64,000 nucleotides of DNA from Epiperipatus broadwayi (GCA_028023455.1 JAQFVV010012575.1:1050517-1114516), one strand, 5' to 3'. Shown: positions 23,825 to 35,744, counted from the first letter of the stretch. Notes: generated from the letters alone by a model not told the origin. Numbers and translations: made by a program.

Positions 23825-24613
23825 TTAAAATATTTCTTTAAAAATTCTAATTATTATGAAAATGGGGGTATAATACAGTAATATCTGGATCGCATTATTG
23901 GGGAGTTCTGTGGTGATTGGAAGTTTTGTGGTGATTGGAAGTTCTGGAATCTCGAATGTGCTTTGAAAAAAATCTTTAGTGTCATCAAAAATAGTTGATG
24001 TAGTGGGTCTAGTTCCTCTAGTGCCTGTTGTAAGGTAAACAATAACTCCAGTTGCAAAATCAATATCTAAACATTGATGGAAAATACTGATTAACTCTAA
24101 TAATCGCCTACACATTTTAGCAAATTCTTTGTCATTACAGCCTTTTGGGTGTGCAACCATGAATAATATACATTCAGCATATTGCTTTGCGTCTTTGCAA
24201 TTGGTTTTCTGAGCACCTGCCATAAAATATAAAGGTTGGTCTTCTAGTTTTCCCAGATTGTCTAAACATGGTTGGATTACTTGGTTAAGACAAATATACT
24301 GTTTAGCAAATAGTTTTGCAAATTCTCTACTGTTATTGCAAAGAAATCGGGCAATATTTATTATCCTTTCATTCACTGTAAAAAGTGTCGGATCACATTT
24401 TGGTCCGCATTCATTAGCATATCCTAAGGTGATACATATTGTTGTATAAATAGTACGAGGTTGAGGTACAGTAATTAATGGAATGTCTTCTTCATAAAAC
24501 GTTTCAAAATATTTAGCACATTCATCACACGTCTCAGCTGTACATATCAGTAAAAACTGTAAAAATATAAAGCATGACTGAAATGCATGTAAAAGGGAAT
24601 AGCGTTCAAACAT
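23825..24613 (-). CDS. Secreted cysteine-rich protein, possibly GPI-anchored or membrane-tethered
   Basis: A single unbroken frame of 262 codons, the only non-transposon-like ORF in the window. Residues 1-26 (basic/polar start, then CFIFLQFLLICTA) look like a signal peptide. The ectodomain has 13 cysteines, with pairs such as TCDEC and NECGPKC, arranged like a compact disulfide-rich domain. Residues about 205-238 are Thr/Pro-rich with a repeated LPITT unit, a likely O-glycosylated stalk. The end (AIQILLYYTPIFIIIRIF) is hydrophobic, fitting a GPI signal or a short membrane anchor. Layout resembles invertebrate secreted Cys-rich families such as DUF19-like proteins, but no family can be named. 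An AG (TTTACAG) just upstream of the Met could be a splice acceptor, so a 5' exon is possible. It may also be a retrogene. Confidence 0.6.
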   Translation of the reverse strand: MFERYSLLHAFQSCFIFLQFLLICTAETCDECAKYFETFYEEDIPLITVPQPRTIYTTICITLGYANECGPKCDPTLFTVNERIINIARFLCNNSREFAKLFAKQYICLNQVIQPCLDNLGKLEDQPLYFMAGAQKTNCKDAKQYAECILFMVAHPKGCNDKEFAKMCRRLLELISIFHQCLDIDFATGVIVYLTTGTRGTRPTTSTIFDDTKDFFQSTFEIPELPITTKLPITTELPNNAIQILLYYTPIFIIIRIFKEIF

Positions 24614-24710
24614 TCTGTAAACACTGCTGTTGTTACGTAAACAATAAACATAAAAATACTAACATTTCATATGATGGAATTAAAATTCATTATGTTGCCT
24701 TCATAAAATA

Positions 24711-25523
24711 CTTTAATATAAAAATATAAACAAATATTATAGACAACTACATTTAAATTCATAAATAAATTTATTTACATCAAATCGATTTTCGTTCAAA
24801 ATGAACCTTCTCAAGATGTTAGAATAAATCAAAAAGTCACGCGATTTATATTAACGTAGTATACACTTATTGTTCAAATTAAATTTTAAAAATTATTAAA
24901 ATTTTTAATGTATAACTGACGACCACCAACAATCAGAAGACACCGATCACACCAAATGTCTGTAGAGTTAAAAGAAATCAGATGGCATATCTTCAATATA
25001 GCAGTTTTCTTAATCTTGTTTATAAAAATCTTTAAATAAATTAAAAGATATTATATCCACTGAATTATATAAAAACTTGCATTTTTCTTTAGTAGATCAA
25101 ATTCTAAAGTCATTTCCTTCGTTAATATTAATACTTCAATGGCGTTCTAATTTAAAACCATTTCTAAATTTTCTTCAATAATATTTATATGATGATTTAT
25201 CATAATTTTATGTAGCCTTTATTATTAAGGTTAAAGGATGCTAAGTTTCTGAATTTTGCACCGAGAATCCGTGAAGTTGAGTTGAAAGTCGTCAGTTATA
25301 CATTAAACATTTTAATAATTTTTAAATTTTAATTTGAACTATAAGTGTAAGCTAAGTTCGCTGACTTTTTGATTTATTCTAACATCTTGAGAAGGTTCAT
25401 TTTGAACGAAAATCGATTTGATGTAAATAAATTTATTATTTATTAATTTAAATGTAGTTGTCTATAATATTTGTTTATATTTTCTACGATAAAATTAATA
25501 TTTGTTTATATTTTTATATTAAG
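24711..25523. repeat. Long inverted repeat, about 210-bp arms
   Basis: Left arm 24711-24923 and right arm 25288-25523 are reverse complements, outer ends ATAAACAAATATTATAGACAAC and its complement, inner ends TATAACTGACGAC / GTCGTCAGTTATA, around a 360-bp middle. The right outer end is partly duplicated. It lies just upstream of the secreted-protein ORF. No hammerhead boxes, ORF or clear target duplication; a MITE-like DNA element is possible. Confidence 0.65.
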
Positions 25524-26088
25524 ATACTAACATTTACAAAATCAAAATGTTGCTTAATTGTTTAAATATTATTGATCTTTTTTATCTAGAACTAAGTTAG
25601 CAAGATTTAACAAAGGTGATTTATATTGAATCTATTTTGAGTTTCTTTCTTCAGTTTATTCATTTTTCATGTTTTATTTTTTTAACGATTAACTACAAAT
25701 ATTACTATTTGTAACAACAATATAAATGGTTATGACGATGTAGAAACAGCAAAATATTATTTTAAACAATCACAAAACGTATTATGCTATGCTTAAATTT
25801 TATAAATAAAAAAAATATTTTCTTTATTCTATGGTATCTAGTAGTAATATATAAACTTTAAAATAAACATAATTAAATGTATATGTAAACAAAAAGAGTA
25901 AATCATTCGTACCCAGGTTATATTATACTTAAAAGCACTCTAAATGTTGAACATAGGATTAAGAATACAATGAACTCATCTAATATATGTATTTATGCAA
26001 ATCGGTCTTTAAAAGCATATTCAGAACCCCCTCCCCCATAAGAATGATTGGGGGAGGAAGCAGAGCTATCTTTTATACTACTTAATTG
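25524..26088. other. No feature seen
   Basis: A/T-rich sequence with a CCCCCTCCCCC / GGGGGAGG palindromic patch near 26028-26055. Confidence 0.45.
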
Positions 26089-26640
26089 TCACAATAATCA
26101 ATAAAGCAAATCATATATAGCGTGATATTGCTTTTATTAGCTTGTATTTCCAAATACATAATATACAAAGCACACCCGAGCTATTGGTACCCACCCTATA
26201 TTACATATTTGTAAATATAAGCTCATAAAAGCAATGTCACGCTATGGTATCACTTGCTTTATTGATTATTAATATTTACTGAGGCTATAACCTCGATAAT
26301 ATGAGTATAAAATGCAATAGTAGGGACCTCTACAGGTGTTTAACCACAAGCTTAGGCTATGGAAGAAAAGAGGGGAACCCCTTCTTTACTTCAACCTACT
26401 TTCTTATTATAATTTTACCTTTAAGGCCTTGGCAATGCCACAGCTATTAATATATGGTAAATCTGAATTTGGTTTAGTCCAATATAGCTTATTTAAGTTA
26501 GATAGCTGGAGTTAAAGTCATTTTCACGTCCGAAAATTTCAGAGTTTCTACTCAAAAGTTATGTATTAAATAAGTGCTGGGTTTTGAGTTTTGAATATTC
26601 TAGCTCCTTACTGAGGTGAGCCAAAATATGATTCATTCAT
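26089..26640. mobile_element. Retrozyme-like fold-back, copy B4, with half of a hairpin retroposon
   Basis: An inverted repeat (AATCAATAAAGCAA at 26096 mirrored by TTGCTTTATTGATT at 26255) carries the family B block AGCTTGTATTTCCAAATAC. At 26272-26380 lies half of the hairpin retroposon family (ATTTACTGAGGCTATAACC, AGTAGGGACCTCTACAGG). The family B body resumes at 26405-26640 on the plus strand and ends in a ruined hammerhead (CUGAGGU at 26611, no GAAAC). Confidence 0.55.
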
Positions 26641-26870
26641 TTATCATCACCATTTATTGAACATTATCAATCCTTTGTTGAATGTAGATTTCTCTAAATT
26701 TAATCCAGCTCTTCTGATCTATCCATCCATTTTACATATGCACTTTTTGTAAACTTTTTACAATATCAAAAGATCCAGTTTAAGACTTCACCTGTTCTTC
26801 TTTTATTAGTTAATAACATTTGAATGATTAAATACATACATTTTATTATGTGTAATATATATATATATAT

Positions 26871-29800
26871 TGTACCGGTCGAAATCCACCNNNNNNNNNN
26901 NNNNNNNNNNNNNNNNNNNNNNNNNNNNNNNNNNNNNNNNNNNNNNNNNNNNNNNNNNNNNNNNNNNNNNNNNNNNNNNNNNNNNNNNNNNNNNNNNNNN
27001 NNNNNNNNNNNNNNNNNNNNNNNNNNNNNNNNNNNNNNNNNNNNNNNNNNNNNNNNNNNNNNNNNNNNNNNNNNNNNNNNNNNNNNNNNNNNNNNNNNNN
27101 NNNNNNNNNNNNNNNNNNNNNNNNNNNNNNNNNNNNNNNNNNNNNNNNNNNNNNNNNNNNNNNNNNNNNNNNNNNNNNNNNNNNNNNNNNNNNNNNNNNN
27201 NNNNNNNNNNNNNNNNNNNNNNNNNNNNNNNNNNNNNNNNNNNNNNNNNNNNNNNNNNNNNNNNNNNNNNNNNNNNNNNNNNNNNNNNNNNNNNNNNNNN
27301 NNNNNNNNNNNNNNNNNNNNNNNNNNNNNNNNNNNNNNNNNNNNNNNNNNNNNNNNNNNNNNNNNNNNNNNNNNNNNNNNNNNNNNNNNNGTCAAATCGG
27401 ATTCAAACTCAGCTGAACCAAAACTGAATTCAAACCCAACTTAACAGCTCAGATAGCAGAAATCGACGGCACAGTGCTATGCGCCAAGAACTAGCTCAAC
27501 GGTTGGTGAGGACTAGAGATTCCTGAGTAACACTCATATCTAAGAATTTATATACTTTGAATAATCTTATAAATCGAATCATATGTATGTTCGGGTTGCC
27601 AACACAGACAGCGAGTATTAACATTTAAATAATTATCAAAAGAATGATGAACTAAGAAACCAAGTATGTTAGAAAATATTTAATACTAATAATAATTTGT
27701 TTTGTTCAATAAAATATAAATAGCATTAGTTACCTCTAGTCTTTAAAAGCATTTATAAATATAATCAGAGTAGCGGTCCTTATCATATGCCAATGGAAAT
27801 TACGCAATATTGGAATTCTATGTCTATGCCCCCAACAAGAAAATATAAAGGTGGATAAAGGTATTTATTTAGAACGGAAATGATTGTTCTAATTTTATTA
27901 CGGTGGAATATGAGATTTATCTTCACATTCGGAAATCTATTCATGAAGAGCAAAACGTATTTTAAGGCATAACTTTAATCTTTATTTGAAAACTTATTTA
28001 ATTAAACATATTTGAGAATTGGTTCGACTTTAATTTAAATCACTTCATCACGAATTACGAGTACGGAGCGGGTTTTACCCGGGACAAAAATGCAACGGTG
28101 CTTGACGAATTACGAGGCAGAGAGTCAAATTTAAAGATGATCGCTAGTCGATGATCGAAGTCTTATGGCGGCTTGCATTTGGCAAGTCTTACGCCCTTTG
28201 ACTAATGAATCGGAAAGGAAGTACTTTCTTCCTGGAAAAATTTAAATAAGAGAATGATCACCGACCAGCCTAACGGAGCGGAAGATGGCCCTACGTCAGC
28301 AACGTTTGATGATGATGACTTGGTAGTCATCGTTGAAAATAAAACCCATGTAGAATGCTCTACGTGATGACTTGACCAATTAATTAAAGTCAAACGAGCT
28401 TTAAGAAAACTATTTGAAAGTATTGGAAACTATGTTAACTATGCCTTAATATCGTGCCCTTCCTGAATATTAATATAAAATAACAAAAGTGGAATTAAAA
28501 TACATTTAACCCTTTATCGACCCTTTTTGCAATAAGACATTAAAGATTATATTTGCATAAATAAATATTAGTGGAACAAGAAAATCATTTAACATTATGT
28601 GAATATATATAAATACTTATAACTTAGATAGGAGCTGGGGACATAGGTGAAAAATTGAGCTAATAATTTATTATTAGCTAAATGTAAAAATAGTAAACCT
28701 GTAATATTTTCTTTCGACTCGATGATTAATAGAACTTATCAATTTAGTTCTAATGGGCGAGAATTACTATTTGAAATTAATGTTATATTATTTGCGTGAG
28801 GCAAATGGAATCAAGGAGCTCATCGAGTCGAAAGATTATTGGCATATAATTTTTAAATACGACATTAAAAAAAACACACTAACATATATATATTAAACGA
28901 ACCGCCAGGTAAGAAAAGAAAAGTTTAAAGACTAGAGATTTAAAGAATTACGTTATATATTTACAGTAGCATTTTAGAAATAAAGGGTGTTACAAAGATT
29001 TTACATTAAAGAATAAAAGAGCTCTTAATAAGGAGGAGTGTAAAATAAAGTTCGAACTGGCCAGAAAGTTTAACGTTCATTATAGAAACATATATTACCC
29101 CTTCCGTGCTGGTCCTTAAGTCACACCTCCAGGTTGTTAAAACGTAGGCACCATTTGGTTGATTATTGGAATAGCATTTTAGTAGCTTTTCATGATGTTA
29201 GCAGAATGATCGATCCGGAAAAGGTTCAGCAGCTCCAGTGATGATTTCTCGGGACTTTAGGAACCGTAGCCAGATTCCTGATGTTTTAGCCGACTATCAT
29301 GATGAAATACAATTATTATACGCACAGAGTTCACTGCACTACTCTACAACAAAGCTTGATCTTTTTTTTTCTGACTTTTCAGGGCTATATATATTGTCCA
29401 GATGCCTTAAGGCTAGCGCTCATTTTATTATCAATTAGTTGTTTTCCAATACATTCCTTCGGTAAGGCTTTCAAACTAATTATTGAATTCCTTTCCTAAT
29501 TAGACTAATTTTTTTGAATTCCTTTCCCAATTAGAAAATGAATTCTTAAAATCTGAAATGATTTTAATTAGAAATTGAATTCTTATCTTTTTTTAATTAA
29601 TAAAACTTTACTGTTGTTTTTGAGAATTTGAAAGCCCATGGAAGGAATGTAGCTTTTAATCGCAAACTTTAACAAATTATTTAAAAGTACAAAAAAAAAA
29701 ACAAGTATTCCCGACGCAATGAAACTTTCGAAAATTATATATATTTAAATATTTACAAATATATACGCACAATCCACGCAATTGTAATATATATAAATTC

Positions 29801-30004
29801 ATGAATATTTTATCATGAATTTATTAAGAGAATTGCTCAATTTTAAACTGAAACTAATTGATTTTAATACACATTTGAAATAAATTATTCATTATGGAAA
29901 TTAGCGTGGATTGAACGTATAAAGCCCCATTGCATCGGAAATTTAAGGTTAGTATTAGGGTAACTAACATGAAGCTAGGATCGAACTCAGATCCGACTGC
30001 TTCA
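26871..30004 (-). repeat. LTR of the non-autonomous element, left copy (3' LTR), with gap
   Basis: Same as the right copy over its whole length, with about ten single-base differences seen. Contains the 500-N gap. Includes a 15-bp inverted repeat CTTTCGACTCGATGA (28711-28725) / TCATCGAGTCGAAAG (28820-28834) that could form a stem. Small ORFs inside are identical in both LTRs but have no coding signature. Confidence 0.85.
26891..27390. other. Assembly gap, 500 N
   Basis: Exactly 500 N, a placeholder length. Sequence on both sides (CCGGTCGAAATCCACC and GTCAAATCGG) lies only about 10 bp apart in the other LTR (32569-32580), so the true gap is probably near 10 bp. Long frames crossing it are artefacts. 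Confidence 0.9.
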
Positions 30005-30018
30005 TTTCTTTTCACTTC
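30005..30018 (-). promoter_or_regulatory. Polypurine tract of the non-autonomous element
   Basis: Minus strand GAAGTGAAAAGAAA, purine-only except one T, directly before the LTR start TGAAGCAG. This fixes the element's orientation. Confidence 0.6.
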
Positions 30019-30277
30019 AAAAAAAAAACAATGAAAAAAAAATGACTTTACTTATGCAGGATATAGTTGCATAAGTGTATAGACTCTGGGAGAACAGCAT
30101 GAGTGTGAATAATATAACCTGCCCAAGCTACAAATTGTACATGTCTCACTGCGATCCATTTTTTGAATATTCAACTTATAAATGGGTTTATAATAAATCA
30201 GTCCGTTTATCAAGTTTCATTTTCCTAGGGTCATGTCAGTTGGTCTTCTGTATATATATCTGTCATTACAGTTTGTC

Positions 30278-31054
30278 TTATTGTTTCCCTGGATCAGGTG
30301 GTACATATGGTTTTAACTGTCTGGCATTGTAAAGGTCATAGTCCTGGTCTTCCCTGGTTGTCGTCAAGTTCCCATAGTCTATTGCTGTTATTAATTCTGT
30401 GGCCTTTTCTGCGACGGAATGCACAAAAAACAATTCTTTAACATTATCTCTATGAACGATGGGTTTCTCTCCTGGGTCTTCTTTGAAAGTCTGAATCTGT
30501 ATCAAGGATCCAGGCATTGGCGTCTGTAACCTCTTCATACTAAGTTGAGGACTCATCATCTGTCCCATTTCCACTTTTAATTTCATTTGACTAGTGGTCT
30601 GAACATCTTTTTCTTTCTCTATATCTATATCAGCTTCCTCCACTGTTTCATAATTGGACTCATCCTCACCACTGTCGCCTTCCTTGCTATCTACAACTTC
30701 CTTTGGTGTGGCCTGATCATCTTTATCATCTATTTTTGGGGCTTCAGAGGGATTTATATCTTTCTCTATATCTATATCAGCTTCTTCCCCTGTTGCGTAA
30801 TTGGACTCATCCTCACCACTGTCGTCTTCCTTGCTATCTACAACTTCCTTTGGTGTGGCCTGATCATCTTCATCATCTATTGTTGGGGCTTCAGAGGGAT
30901 TTATGTCTTGCTGAAGCTTTACATTCTCTGGGTTTGAGTTGGCTCGGATGCCTCGTGCTTCATCCATCCTTACAAGCCTTTCCATCATCATCATCAGTAC
31001 CTTTCGGTCTTCTCTCATTTCTCTAAGGATCGTTTGGAAAGTGTCTTTTCCCAT
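30278..31054 (-). CDS. Acidic gag-like protein of the non-autonomous LTR element
   Basis: An intact frame of about 258 codons. The start at 31054 is preferred over 31096 because ATGGGAAAAG with A at -3 is a strong context. The N-terminus (REMREDRKVLMMMMERLVRM) looks helical and coiled-coil-prone. The centre is very acidic and contains a 49-residue tandem duplication (INPSEAP.IDD.DDQATPKE, period 147 bp) at about 30600-30905. The C-terminus ends ARQLKPYVPPDPGKQ, loosely like the end of a gypsy polyprotein. No zinc knuckle or catalytic motif is present. As the only ORF between the LTRs it may be a gag-derived or packaging-related protein; function is unknown. Being intact fits a young element. 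Confidence 0.6.
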   Translation of the reverse strand: MGKDTFQTILREMREDRKVLMMMMERLVRMDEARGIRANSNPENVKLQQDINPSEAPTIDDEDDQATPKEVVDSKEDDSGEDESNYATGEEADIDIEKDINPSEAPKIDDKDDQATPKEVVDSKEGDSGEDESNYETVEEADIDIEKEKDVQTTSQMKLKVEMGQMMSPQLSMKRLQTPMPGSLIQIQTFKEDPGEKPIVHRDNVKELFFVHSVAEKATELITAIDYGNLTTTREDQDYDLYNARQLKPYVPPDPGKQ

Positions 31055-31096
31055 TTTTGAAAACAAGAAAATAATGTAATAACAATCAATAAACAC

Positions 31097-32549
31097 TGCA
31101 AATCAACTTATAGACTCTCTGTATGCTTAAATAATATTTTTTTTTCTTTAGTAAATTTTAACTAGGTCTCTGACTACAGGTCCATTGTCCCAATCTTCAC
31201 TAGCTGCTGCATATTATTTCCCCAATCTATGTAATCTGCCTTTTTTGGTTTACCTACGTTTTCTTGGTTGGCTCTTTATATTAACTGTTTGAGTGAGACA
31301 TGTATTCAAAAATATTAAAGATAAGAAAAAAAAAAACATTATTCACTTTCCCTTTGTTCAACGGTTCTGTTCTCCCATGTCTGAAAAAAAAACTACAGTG
31401 ATATACAAATATTATGTATTAGCAGATACAACAAATCATTCTGTATTGAACACACTTGGTTTTTTATTATGGCGATTGACCCACTACTGTGCTGACAATC
31501 AATTTTGCTGACAAATTTATTTATATGGGCGCCAGTGAGCAAAATGAGATCAATAGGGCATGTGATATAACCCATTGACCCCCAAACCACATATGATTGA
31601 CTTAACTTTTGATAAAACAATTGAATTGATGATGAGTAATATTATTTAATAACAGCTAACGCGTTCATGACCTGAGTTTAAATATAGGAGTTCACTACTT
31701 CATTTTTACCAAGCACGAGGCTTTAACACCAAAAAAAAAATGTCAAAATTAATATTACAAGAACTTTTATTGGAGATATTATTCTAAATCTTGCTAGCAT
31801 GAAAGCGTGCAAACCATTTAAGCATTTTGCCAACTGCATCTGGCTGCTTGGTGTACACAAAGGGTCTTCACCTGCTTTGAGGTTACTCTAGAAATTATTG
31901 TCATTAAAGCGTAATGTCACACTTCATCGGACCGCTTGACAGATAATTCCCAGTTTGAAGGTCTTCGCCTACTTTGAGACTACTAAAAATACGGAGCGAA
32001 CATTTAATATATATGCTAGCAAGCAATACTTTGAAATTAAGACTCTTATATGATATCATATTAGATATTTTATATTATAACAACTGAGATGAACAAAATT
32101 AATTTTGACACAGACAAAATATTTCATTTATTTTACCCCTATGCTTTGATCTGCTCTTGCTACTTCGCTAACGATAATTTTCTTACTGTCACGAACGCGT
32201 ATAACACAAACGTATAATATATATACTGATATAGTACACGTATAATTAATATATATACATATGAATAATTATTTTAACTAACGAATCTTTTACTGAACGA
32301 ACATTTAAAAAAATAATCTTGAAAACATTTTTATAAGAAAGAATTAGAAAATGATATTTTAATTTATTAAATCATTTCAGTATATATATAACACTTTTTT
32401 TTTTTAAAAAAAAATATCACTCTACAGAAACAATTACTTTATTGGGATTTCAATTAACTGAGTAACTAAAATCACAATTCTAATCTCCAGGGCATGTGTG
32501 GGGTTTATTAAGTCGAGCCACAACGATTGGGCAGCCAAAAACATAACCA
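31097..32549 (-). other. Non-coding 5' interior of the non-autonomous element, with possible PBS
   Basis: Between the 5' LTR (minus strand) and the ORF there is 1.45 kb without pol motifs. The first bases after the LTR, TGGTTATGTTTTTGGC (minus, 32549 downward), begin with TGG as a primer binding site should, but I could not match a tRNA. Confidence 0.45.
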
Positions 32550-35191
32550 TGTACCGGTCGAAAACCACCACCACCGCATGTCAAATCGGATTCAAACTCA
32601 GGCGAACCAAAACTGAATTCAAACCCAACTTAACAGCTCAGATAGCAGAAATCGACGGCACAGTGCTATGCGCCAAGAACTAGCTCAACGGTTGGTGAGG
32701 ACTAGAGATTCCTGAGTAACACTCATATCTAAGAATTTATATACTTTGAATAATCTTATAAATCGAATCATATGTATGTTCGGGTTGCCAACACAGACAG
32801 CGAGTATTAACATTTAAATAATTATCAAAAGAATGATGAACTAAGAAACCAAGTATGTTAGAAAATATTTAATACTAATAATAATTTGTTTTGTTCAATA
32901 AAATATAAATAGCATTAGTTACCTCTAGTCTTTAAAAGCATTTATAAATATAATCAGAGTAGCGGTCCTTATCATATGCCAATGGAAATTACGCAATATT
33001 GGAATTCTATGTCTATGCCCCCAACAAGAAAATATAAAGGTGGATAAAGGTATTTATTTAGAACGGAAATGATTGTTCTAATTTTATTACGGTGGAATAT
33101 GAGATTTATCTTCACATTCGGAAATCTATTCATGAAGAGCAAAACGTATTTTAAGGCATAACTTTAATCTTTATTTGAAAACTTATTTAATTAAACATAT
33201 TTGAGAATTGGTTCGACTTTAATTTAAATCACTTCATCACGAATTACGAGTACGGAGCGGGTTTTACCGGGACAAAAATGCAACGGTGCTTGACGAATTA
33301 CGAGGCAGAGAGTCAAATTTAAAGATGATCGCTAGTCGATGATCGAAGTCTTATGGCGGCTTGCATTTGGCAAGTCTTACGCCCTTTGACTAATGAATCG
33401 GAAAGGAAGTACTTTCTTCCTGGAAAAATTTAAATAAGAGAATGATCACCGACCAGCCTAACGGAGCAGAAGATGGCCCTACATCAGCAACGTTTGATGA
33501 TGATGACTTGGTAGTCATCGTTGAAAATAAAACCCATGTAGAATGCTCTACGTGATGACTTGACCAATTAATTAAAGTCAAACGAGCTTTAAGAAAACTA
33601 TTTGAAAGTATTGGAAACTATGTTAACTATGCCTTAATATCGTGCCCTTCCTGAATATTAATATAAAATAACAAAAGTGGAATTAAAATACATTTAACCC
33701 TTTATCGACCCTTTTTGCAATAAGACATTAAAGATTATATTTGCATAAATAAATATTAGTGGAACAAGAAAATCATTTAACATTATGTGAATATATATAA
33801 ATACTTATAACTTAGATAGGAGCTGGGGACATAGGTGAAAAATTGAGCTAATAATTTATTATTAGCTAAATGTAAAAATAGTAAACCTGTAATATTTTCT
33901 TTCGACTCGATGATTAATAGAACTTATCAATTTAGTTCTAATGGGCGAGAATTACTATTTGAAATTAATGTTATATTATTTGCGTGAGGCAAATGGAATC
34001 AAGGAGCTCATCGAGTCGAAAGATTATTGGCATATAATTTTTAAATACGACATTAAAAAAAACACACTAACATATATATATTAAACGAACCGCCAGGTAA
34101 GAAAAGAAAAGTTTAAAGACTAGAGATTTAAAGAATTACGTTATATATTTACAGTAGCATTTTAGAAATAAAGGGTGTTACAAAGATTTTACATTAAAGA
34201 ATAAAAGAGCTCTTAATAAGGAGGAGTGTAAAATAAAGTTCGAACTGGCCAGAAAGTTTAACGTTCATTATAGAAACATATATTACCCCTTCCGTGCTGG
34301 TCCTTAAGTCACACCTCCAGGTTGTTAAAACGTAGGCACCATTTGGTTGATTATTGGAATAGCATTTTAGTAGCTTTTCATGATGTTAGCAGAATGATCG
34401 ATCCGGAAAAGGTTCAGCAGCTCCAGTGATGATTTCTCGGGACTTTAGGAACCGTAGCCAGATTCCTGATGTTTTAGCCGACTATCATGATGAAATACAA
34501 TTATTATACGCACAGAGTTCACTGCACTACTCTACAACAAAGCTTGATCTTTTTTTTTCTGACTTTTCAGGGCTATATATATTGTCCAGATGCCTTAAGG
34601 CTAGCGCTCATTTTATTATCAATTAGTTGTTTTCCAATACATTCCTTCGGTAAGGCTTTCAAACTAATTATTGAATTCCTTTCCTAATTAGACTAATTTT
34701 TTTGAATTCCTTTCCCAATTAGAAAATGAATTCTTAAAATCTGAAATGATTTTAATTAGAAATTGAATTCTTATCTTTTTTTAATTAATAAAACTTTACT
34801 GTTGTTTTTGAGAATTTGAAAGCCCATGGAAGGAATGTAGCTTTTAATCGCAAACTTTAACAAATTATTTAAAAGTACAAAAAAAAAACAAGTATTCCCG
34901 ACGCAATGAAACTTTCGAAAATTATATATATTTAAATATTTACAAATATATACGCACAATCCACGCAATTGTAATATATATAAATTCATGAATATTTTAT
35001 CATGAATTTATTAAGAGAATTGCTCAATTTTAAACTGAAACTAATTGATTTTAATACACATTTGAAATAAATTATTCATTATGGAAATTAGCGTGGATTG
35101 AACGTATAAAGCCCCATTGCATCGGAAATTTAAGGTTAGTATTAGGGTAACTAACATGAAACTAGGATCGAACTCAGATCCGACTGCTTCA
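32550..35191 (-). repeat. LTR of the non-autonomous element, right copy (5' LTR)
   Basis: 2642 bp, no gap, TG...CA. It directly abuts the continuing gypsy LTR through ATATAT (35192-35197). It provides the sequence missing from the left copy's gap. The 15-bp inverted repeat lies at 33899-33913 / 34008-34022. Confidence 0.88.
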
Positions 35192-35724
35192 ATATATTGT
35201 AAATAAAGTTAAAGTAAAATAACTGTATTATTATTAACTGTATTAATTACTCCAGAAATTATGCTAATAAAGAGAAGTCGATTGAAGAGCTTTTAGTGGA
35301 TTCTGCGCAGTAATAAAATTAGGTTTCTATCATTACGCAATGTTCCAAAAAGTTTAAGACAGCCATCATTTTTTAACAAACAGAAATTATGGTTACAGTT
35401 ATAGAACCAATTAAAGAAAAAAGTACTAAATTGGGAATTAATGCTGAAGTGCGCACTACTATTATTATGTAAGTAGACTAGATGAGAAAGAAATGAGAAC
35501 GCTCTAAGTTTTTAGTAAAACTAATAACTACTTATCAATTGTTAAAGTGCTGAATTATAAATTTATATTCATTGCAAGTTGTTATCAACCTTAGTTATAC
35601 GTGTATTCATGCCTATTTATGTCCATTATATTGATATTAAATAATATTTAATTATTCTTACCTGGTCTTATGTTTTATTTCTTCATGCGACCACAGCTGA
35701 GTTAAACTCTCTGTGGACACAGCA
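35192..35724 (+). repeat. Gypsy 5' LTR, main part
   Basis: Matches 39862-40399 throughout with scattered differences; both end GGACACAGCA. The first about 20 bp of this LTR sit on the far side of the nested element (26850-26870). LTR divergence is several percent by eye, in line with the decayed ORFs. Confidence 0.8.
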
Positions 35725-35726
35725 GA

Positions 35727-35744
35727 TGGCACAGTCAACAGGAT
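35727..35744 (+). promoter_or_regulatory. Gypsy primer binding site, tRNA-Ser-like
   Basis: TGGCACAGTCAACAGGAT starts 2 bp after the LTR end. It resembles the complement of the tRNA-Ser 3' end (TGGCGCAGTCGGTAGGAT type) used by Mag-like Ty3/gypsy elements, with four differences. Confidence 0.55.

Larger units (their letters stand above)
26871..35191 (-). mobile_element. Non-autonomous LTR retrotransposon with 2.64-kb LTRs
   Basis: Two near-identical direct repeats (26871-30004 including a gap; 32550-35191) begin TGTACCGG and end CTGCTTCA, so TG...CA on either strand. AT repeats (ATATAT) flank both ends as target duplication. A purine tract (GAAGTGAAAAGAAA) abuts 30004 on the minus strand and TGG follows 32550 on the minus strand, so the element reads right to left. 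The 2.5-kb interior holds one acidic ORF and no protease, RT or integrase. It is LARD-like, dependent on an autonomous partner. LTR identity above 99% by eye shows recent insertion. Confidence 0.82.

Noticed and set aside
26766-27444. Three long ORFs of 185-209 codons across the gap
   Set aside because: They consist almost entirely of N; no coding evidence.
30587-31026. Hydrophobic plus-strand ORFs of 107-116 codons
   Set aside because: They are antisense shadows of the acidic gag-like ORF and its tandem duplication.
28202-34687. Identical 63-66 codon ORFs in both LTR copies
   Set aside because: Identity follows from LTR identity; no motifs, and overlapping frames are equally open.
27391-35191. 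Segmental duplication of 2.6 kb
   Set aside because: The repeats begin TG and end CA, and are bounded by a polypurine tract, a TGG start and matching AT flanks, so they are LTRs of one element.
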